A stretch of 6,902 nucleotides of DNA from NCBI GenBank assembly GCA_017448375.1, contig JAFSLR010000074.1:1-6902 (forward strand). The letters are read 5' to 3'. Made by a program: the position numbers and the translations under genes. Within the stretch, counting starts at the first letter, position 1, and each line of letters starts with the position of its first letter. Shown piece after piece: positions 1 to 4,139 of the stretch. The stretch is from Synergistaceae bacterium. GTDB lineage: Bacteria; Synergistota; Synergistia; Synergistales; Aminobacteriaceae. The notes under the pieces are model-generated. The model made no database searches and was not told the DNA's origin. It worked only from the letters and a program-made list of their open reading frames with translations.

Positions 1-36
1 CTCCTGTTAATTTTGCTTTTTACGCTGTGAATTATA
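1..36 (-). promoter_or_regulatory. Possible promoter -10 and ribosome binding site of a divergent gene beyond the left edge
   Basis: Read on the minus strand, bases 36 to 31 are a perfect TATAAT and bases 5 to 1 read AGGAG. That would put a transcription start near base 24 and a start codon a few bases beyond the left edge, with a leader of about 30 bases. No convincing -35 box lies 16 to 18 bases upstream of the TATAAT. In such AT-rich DNA a TATAAT can occur by chance; a second one lies at 120 to 115 on the same strand. The gene itself is not in the window, so this rests only on the spacing of the two signals. Confidence 0.3.
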
Positions 37-136
37 CACTTGATACTTTATGATTATGGGTGAAAATCTGAGTTTTTGAAATTTGACTGAAGATTGATTT
101 CTGAAAAGCTGAGAATTATATCGCTGACTGTAATAC

Positions 137-187
137 AAAAAGTGCAAAAATTAAGGGGGTTGCAAAAAAATTATAGGCTGATAAAAT
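137..187 (+). promoter_or_regulatory. Promoter of the tRNA-Leu gene
   Basis: A -35 box TTGCAA (160-165) and a -10 box TAAAAT (182-187) are separated by 16 bases, giving a start near 194-195, about 23 bases before the mature tRNA. A-tracts at 137-150 lie just upstream of the -35 and resemble an UP element. The bases around the predicted start are GC-rich (GCGC at 195-198), as is common at stable-RNA promoters under growth-rate or stringent control; that regulatory reading is inference. A weaker alternative further upstream is TTGATT (94-99) with TATATC (117-122), 17 bases apart. Confidence 0.6.
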
Positions 188-217
188 ATTTTTCGCGCTG
201 AAAGAAGAAACACAGTC

Positions 218-301
218 GCCCGGGTGGCGGAATTGGTAGACGCGCTAGATTCAGGTTCTAGTGGGCGCAAGTTCGTGGAGGTTCGAGTCCTCTCTCGGGC
301 A
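218..301 (+). tRNA. tRNA-Leu, anticodon CAG
   Basis: This 84-nt gene folds as a class II tRNA. The acceptor stem pairs 218-224 with 294-300, with one G-T wobble, and the discriminator base is A301. The anticodon stem is 245-249 with 257-261, and the loop at 250-256 carries anticodon CAG at 252-254, which reads CUG. The long variable arm (262-276) closes with wobble pairs on a GCAA tetraloop, as expected for leucine. The T stem pairs 277-281 with 289-293 around the loop TTCGAGT. The 3' CCA is not encoded (TAG follows), so CCA must be added by nucleotidyltransferase. A terminator follows within 20 bases, so this looks like a single-gene transcription unit. Confidence 0.96.
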
Positions 302-318
302 TAGAAGAAAAGTTACGG

Positions 319-357
319 GGTATAATCGTGTTCAACTTGACATGATTATGCCTTTTT
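319..357 (+). terminator. Rho-independent terminator after tRNA-Leu
   Basis: Bases 319-330 pair with 341-352 in a 12-bp stem containing two G-T wobbles. The loop is 10 bases (331-340), and five Ts (353-357) follow directly. This is a standard intrinsic terminator placed 17 bases after the tRNA end, and it should separate tRNA transcription from rpoB. Its loop and descending arm also contain the -35 box of the rpoB promoter, so the two signals share bases. Confidence 0.88.
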
Positions 358-365
358 GCTATCAT
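337..365 (+). promoter_or_regulatory. Promoter of the rpoBC operon
   Basis: A perfect -35 box TTGACA (337-342) is followed after exactly 17 bases by TATCAT (360-365), five of six bases of the -10 consensus. Transcription should start near 372, giving a leader of about 50 bases before rpoB. The -35 box spans the last four loop bases and the first two descending-arm bases of the terminator hairpin. Because the -10 box lies upstream of base 372, the in-frame TTG at 356 would not be on a transcript from this promoter, which supports the ATG at 422 as the start. No obvious attenuator or protein-binding leader structure is visible between 372 and 408. Confidence 0.8.
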
Positions 366-408
366 GCGTCATTGCACTAAAAGTAAAGAATAAAAGCCAG
401 ACTATTCA

Positions 409-416
409 GGGGAGGT
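409..416 (+). promoter_or_regulatory. Ribosome binding site that fixes the rpoB start
   Basis: GGGGAGGT contains a strong GGAGG core (411-415) six bases before the ATG at 422. There is no comparable signal before the in-frame TTG at 356, which is preceded by the terminator stem and T-tract. This supports initiation at 422. Confidence 0.9.
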
Positions 417-421
417 ATAAG

Positions 422-3400
422 ATGCCTGAATTTGTGCCAATCAGCAAGACCCGGAAGAGATACACTTTCGGCCGCGCCAGTGATCTAATCGAAATGCCTG
501 ATATGATAGGGGTACAGAGAGATTCTTACCATTGGTTTTATCAGGACAATGTTTTGCCAGAAGAAAGGAAGACGCAAGGACTCCAGGAATTATTAGAGGA
601 AGTATTCCCGATAGAAAGTTATGACGGGAATTTTGCGCTTGAGTTTCTAAGCTATTCAATCGACAAGCCTAAAATTACCGAAGAAGAAGCAAGGCAGAAA
701 GATATGACGTGGGCTCGGCCTATAAAAGCTATAATCCGTCTCACGAATACCAAGAAGCAGGAAAGAAAAGAATCACGGGAAATATTCTTAGGCGATTTCC
801 CCGTAATGACAGAAAGAGGAACATTCATCATTAACGGTACAGAACGTGTTGTCATAAATCAGCTTGCACGTTCCGCCGGAATTTATTTTACCCATAATGC
901 TGACGGCTGCTCGGCAAAATTAATCCCCGACCGCGGCGCATGGCTCGATTTCGCGATGCCTGAGTCGGAGAAAGAATTAGTTACCGCAAATATCGACAAC
1001 AGGAAGAAACTTCCCGTAACATTACTTCTCAAAGCACTCGGAGCGAGAAATAATGACCATATAATAGAGCTTCTCGGAATTAATACCGTCTTCAGGGAAT
1101 ATGACTCAGACCTTAAAGGCTGCATGGCCGCTGAAGATGTTTTTGATGACAGGGGAGTATTAATTGTAGGACGCGGAACTCTCTTAGATGAAGAGCATAT
1201 AGCAAAATTATATGACCTCGATAACTCTGAAGGAGCCGGAATCACTATTTACGACATGGAGCCGGCTTTAGCCCGTACCCTTGCGCGCGAAACAACAGAC
1301 AGCCCCGATGAGGCAATCAAGGACATATTCAAGCGTCTCAAGCCCAACGAACTCGGACGAATCGAGAATGCCCGCGATTATTTCAGGAGCCTCCTTCAAG
1401 ACCCAAGACGTTACACTCTTGGCAGGGTAGGACGTTACAAGCTCAACAGGCGACTCAATATGGACATCTCAGAGGACGAAAGATTACTCAGCCTTGATGA
1501 TATTGTGGCTATCGTTAAGGAAATGTTTGCAATGAAAGCTGAGGACAAAATCAGCGATGACATTGACCATTTAGGCAACAGAAGAGTCCGCTCAATCGGT
1601 GAATTATTACAGAATCAGGTTAGAATCGGCTTGCTCAGAATGGAAAGAATCGTAAGAGAAAGAATGACAACGATTCCGAATCTCGATGAAGTTACAGGCC
1701 GAGAACTGATTAACGTACGCCCTATAGCCGCATGTCTGAGGGAATTTTTCGGGTCAGGCCAGTTATCGCAGTTCATGGATCAAACTAATCCGCTTGCTGA
1801 AGTTACCCACCGAAGGAGACTCTCAGCACTCGGTCCGGGAGGATTGAGCCGCGAACGCGCAGGATTTGAGGCCAGAGACGTACATTACACCCACTACGGG
1901 AGAGTCTGCCCCATAGAAACACCCGAAGGCCCGAACATCGGACTCGTTTCATCACTCACTACGTATGCAAGTCTCAACTCTCACGGATTCTTGGTTACCC
2001 CGCGAAGAGTCGTTAAGGACGGAAAATTAACCAGCCAGATTAAATTACTATCAGCTGATGACGAGGACAAAGCATATGTCGCAATGGCAAACACTGAGCT
2101 TGAAGATGACGGAATAACTTTGTCCGGCGAGTCATGCCCAACAAGGCACGCGGACGAAATTGTTACAATGCCCGTTAATATGGTCGACTATATGGACGTT
2201 TCACCCCGTCAGATCGTTTCACCGTCAACAGCCCTAATCCCGTTCCTTGAACACGACGACGCTAACCGCGCTCTCATGGGATCAAACATGCAGCGTCAGG
2301 CAGTACCACTCCTCGTACCCGAAGCACCCAGAGTCGGTACAGGGATTGAGAGCAGAATAGCCCGCGATTCAGGGTCGTGCATTACAGCTATTGATGACGG
2401 AAAAGTTACATACGTTGACGCAGATCGCATAAAGATACGCAACTCAAAAGGCCGTGAGCGTACCTATGAGATGATAAAGTTCCGCCGTTCTAACCAGTCA
2501 ACACTAATACATCAGCGTCCTTTGGTGAAAAAAGGCGAGGAAGTTTTGAAGGGTGATATTATTGCTGACGGTCAGGCTATCGAAAACGGTGAACTCGCTC
2601 TCGGTCATAACGTACTTGTCGCTTTCGTCCCTTGGGAAGGCTATAACTTTGAGGACGCTATACTGCTGAGTGAAAACTTGGTGAAGGAAGACAAATTCTC
2701 ATCTATACATATTGAAGAGTACGAAATCGAAGCCCGCGAAACGAAATTAGGCGCAGAAGAGATTACCCGCGATATTCCCAACGTCGGAGAAGATATGCTC
2801 AGGAATCTTGACGAAGGCGGAATTATCCGAATCGGTGCAGAAGTCGCAGCAGGTGATATTCTTGTCGGAAAGGTTACCCCAAAAGGTGAGTCAGACCAGT
2901 CCCCCGAAGAAAAGTTGTTGCGCGCTATTTTCGGCGAAAAGGCTCGCGAAGTCCGCGATAATTCCCTCAAGCTGCCGAACGGTTCATGGGGTAAAGTCGT
3001 AGCCATTAAGCAAATGGACAGGCGTAACAGCCCCGAAGCATTAGGATCAGGCGTAATACGTTCGGTGAAAGTCTATGTAGCTCAGAGGCGCAAAATTACT
3101 GTCGGCGACAAAATGGCCGGCCGTCATGGCAACAAGGGAGTCGTAAGCCGCGTACTTCCCGTTGAGGATATGCCCTACTTGCCGGACGGGACTCCCGTTG
3201 ATGTCGTGTTGAATCCTCTCGGAGTCCCCAGCCGCATGAATCTCGGACAGGTTCTCGAAACGATTATGGGATTCGTTGCGCTCAATAACGGGTGGCACGT
3301 CTCAACACCTGTCTTTGAAGGGGCTAACGAGAACGAAATTTTTGCCGAAATGAAGAAGATCGCCGCAAGGAAATATCCCGATTTAACAGAAGACGGAATG

Positions 3401-4138
3401 ATTACGATTCGCGACGGCAGAACAGGCAGACCGATGGACAAAAAAGTTACAATAGGCTGTATGTACATGCTGAAACTGAATCACCTTGTTGACGATAAGA
3501 TTCACGCGCGTTCAACAGGGCCTTACAGCTTGATCACTCAGCAGCCTTTGGGCGGAAAAGCTCAGTTCGGCGGACAGAGATTCGGAGAGATGGAAGTCTG
3601 GGCGTTAGAGGGCTACGGAGCAGCTAACGTTCTTCAGGAAATTTTAACCGTCAAATCCGATGACATTCGCGGACGCGACAAAACCTATGAACGCATTGTG
3701 AAGGGTCAGAGCCTCGTTAAGCCGGGAGTCCCTGAGAGTTTCAGAGTCCTTGTCAAAGAACTTCAAGGATTGGGGCTTGACGTTGAAGTCGAATTTGATG
3801 ACGGATCGCACGGTGATATACCTATGGAGGATGACGAAAGGCCGGTATTCGCGGGCAAGCCGCCGGAAGTTTTCTCAGCCCCCAAGAAGCCCAGAAAATC
3901 ACGCGCAAAGCCTCAGCAGTCAGACGCTCCAGTCCCGGACATTCTCTCAGAACCCGTAGAGACTGAACCCGAAATCCCGTCAGATATTGCTGATGCACTT
4001 TTCGGGAGCGATGAAGAACCAACAGCCGAAGACCTCGAACATATGACAGAAGAAATGATGCTTGACGAAAGCACGCCGAAATCCGGCATATCGGGAATAT
4101 TTGATGACCCTGAAAGCAACGGAGAGGGGGATATTTAG
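422..4138 (+). CDS. rpoB: DNA-directed RNA polymerase subunit beta
   Basis: This is the complete beta subunit, 1238 residues from the ATG at 422, a core subunit of cytoplasmic RNA polymerase that forms half of the active-site cleft. An in-frame reading 22 codons longer from TTG 356 is rejected because it crosses the terminator and promoter. The N-terminal protrusion opens with a KTRKRYTFGR stretch. The lobe carries a short insertion with a sandwich-barrel-like motif (about 236-264). The rifampicin region is at 444-470, with D453, H463 and S468 matching E. coli D516, H526 and S531. Active-site E744 and D745 lie in GYNFEDA; K897 and K905 in GDKMAGRHGNKG match E. coli K1065 and K1073. The conserved C-terminal domain, with GGKAQFGGQRFGEME, ends near 1125. 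A 113-residue acidic tail follows, with one basic patch (1155-1163). rplJ and rplL do not precede it. rpoC follows after one base. Confidence 0.98.
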   Translation: MPEFVPISKTRKRYTFGRASDLIEMPDMIGVQRDSYHWFYQDNVLPEERKTQGLQELLEEVFPIESYDGNFALEFLSYSIDKPKITEEEARQKDMTWARPIKAIIRLTNTKKQERKESREIFLGDFPVMTERGTFIINGTERVVINQLARSAGIYFTHNADGCSAKLIPDRGAWLDFAMPESEKELVTANIDNRKKLPVTLLLKALGARNNDHIIELLGINTVFREYDSDLKGCMAAEDVFDDRGVLIVGRGTLLDEEHIAKLYDLDNSEGAGITIYDMEPALARTLARETTDSPDEAIKDIFKRLKPNELGRIENARDYFRSLLQDPRRYTLGRVGRYKLNRRLNMDISEDERLLSLDDIVAIVKEMFAMKAEDKISDDIDHLGNRRVRSIGELLQNQVRIGLLRMERIVRERMTTIPNLDEVTGRELINVRPIAACLREFFGSGQLSQFMDQTNPLAEVTHRRRLSALGPGGLSRERAGFEARDVHYTHYGRVCPIETPEGPNIGLVSSLTTYASLNSHGFLVTPRRVVKDGKLTSQIKLLSADDEDKAYVAMANTELEDDGITLSGESCPTRHADEIVTMPVNMVDYMDVSPRQIVSPSTALIPFLEHDDANRALMGSNMQRQAVPLLVPEAPRVGTGIESRIARDSGSCITAIDDGKVTYVDADRIKIRNSKGRERTYEMIKFRRSNQSTLIHQRPLVKKGEEVLKGDIIADGQAIENGELALGHNVLVAFVPWEGYNFEDAILLSENLVKEDKFSSIHIEEYEIEARETKLGAEEITRDIPNVGEDMLRNLDEGGIIRIGAEVAAGDILVGKVTPKGESDQSPEEKLLRAIFGEKAREVRDNSLKLPNGSWGKVVAIKQMDRRNSPEALGSGVIRSVKVYVAQRRKITVGDKMAGRHGNKGVVSRVLPVEDMPYLPDGTPVDVVLNPLGVPSRMNLGQVLETIMGFVALNNGWHVSTPVFEGANENEIFAEMKKIAARKYPDLTEDGMITIRDGRTGRPMDKKVTIGCMYMLKLNHLVDDKIHARSTGPYSLITQQPLGGKAQFGGQRFGEMEVWALEGYGAANVLQEILTVKSDDIRGRDKTYERIVKGQSLVKPGVPESFRVLVKELQGLGLDVEVEFDDGSHGDIPMEDDERPVFAGKPPEVFSAPKKPRKSRAKPQQSDAPVPDILSEPVETEPEIPSDIADALFGSDEEPTAEDLEHMTEEMMLDESTPKSGISGIFDDPESNGEGDI
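4121..4130 (+). promoter_or_regulatory. Ribosome binding site of rpoC inside the end of rpoB
   Basis: The purine-rich run GGAGAGGGGG lies in the last codons of rpoB and ends nine bases before the TTG at 4140. It is the only Shine-Dalgarno-like run close to the conserved N-terminus of beta-prime, where no ATG is available in frame. The arrangement suggests that ribosomes finishing rpoB reinitiate on rpoC. Confidence 0.7.
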
Positions 4139-4139
4139 T

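Noticed and set aside
78..101. Small inverted repeat GAAAT and ATTTC as a hairpin
   Set aside because: The stem is only five AT-rich pairs with a long loop and no T-tract, as expected by chance in this composition.
321..326. TATAAT on the plus strand as a -10 box
   Set aside because: It is part of the ascending arm of the terminator stem and has no -35 box at the right distance; TTGACA with TATCAT is far better.
883..1245. Minus-strand open frame of about 120 codons inside rpoB
   Set aside because: It is a shadow of rpoB codon usage, with serine-rich composition and no recognisable motif; the same applies to the other antisense frames inside rpoB and rpoC.
2808..3002. Plus-strand out-of-frame reading of 64 codons inside rpoB
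   Set aside because: It overlaps conserved beta sequence in another frame and has no ribosome binding site or protein-like features.
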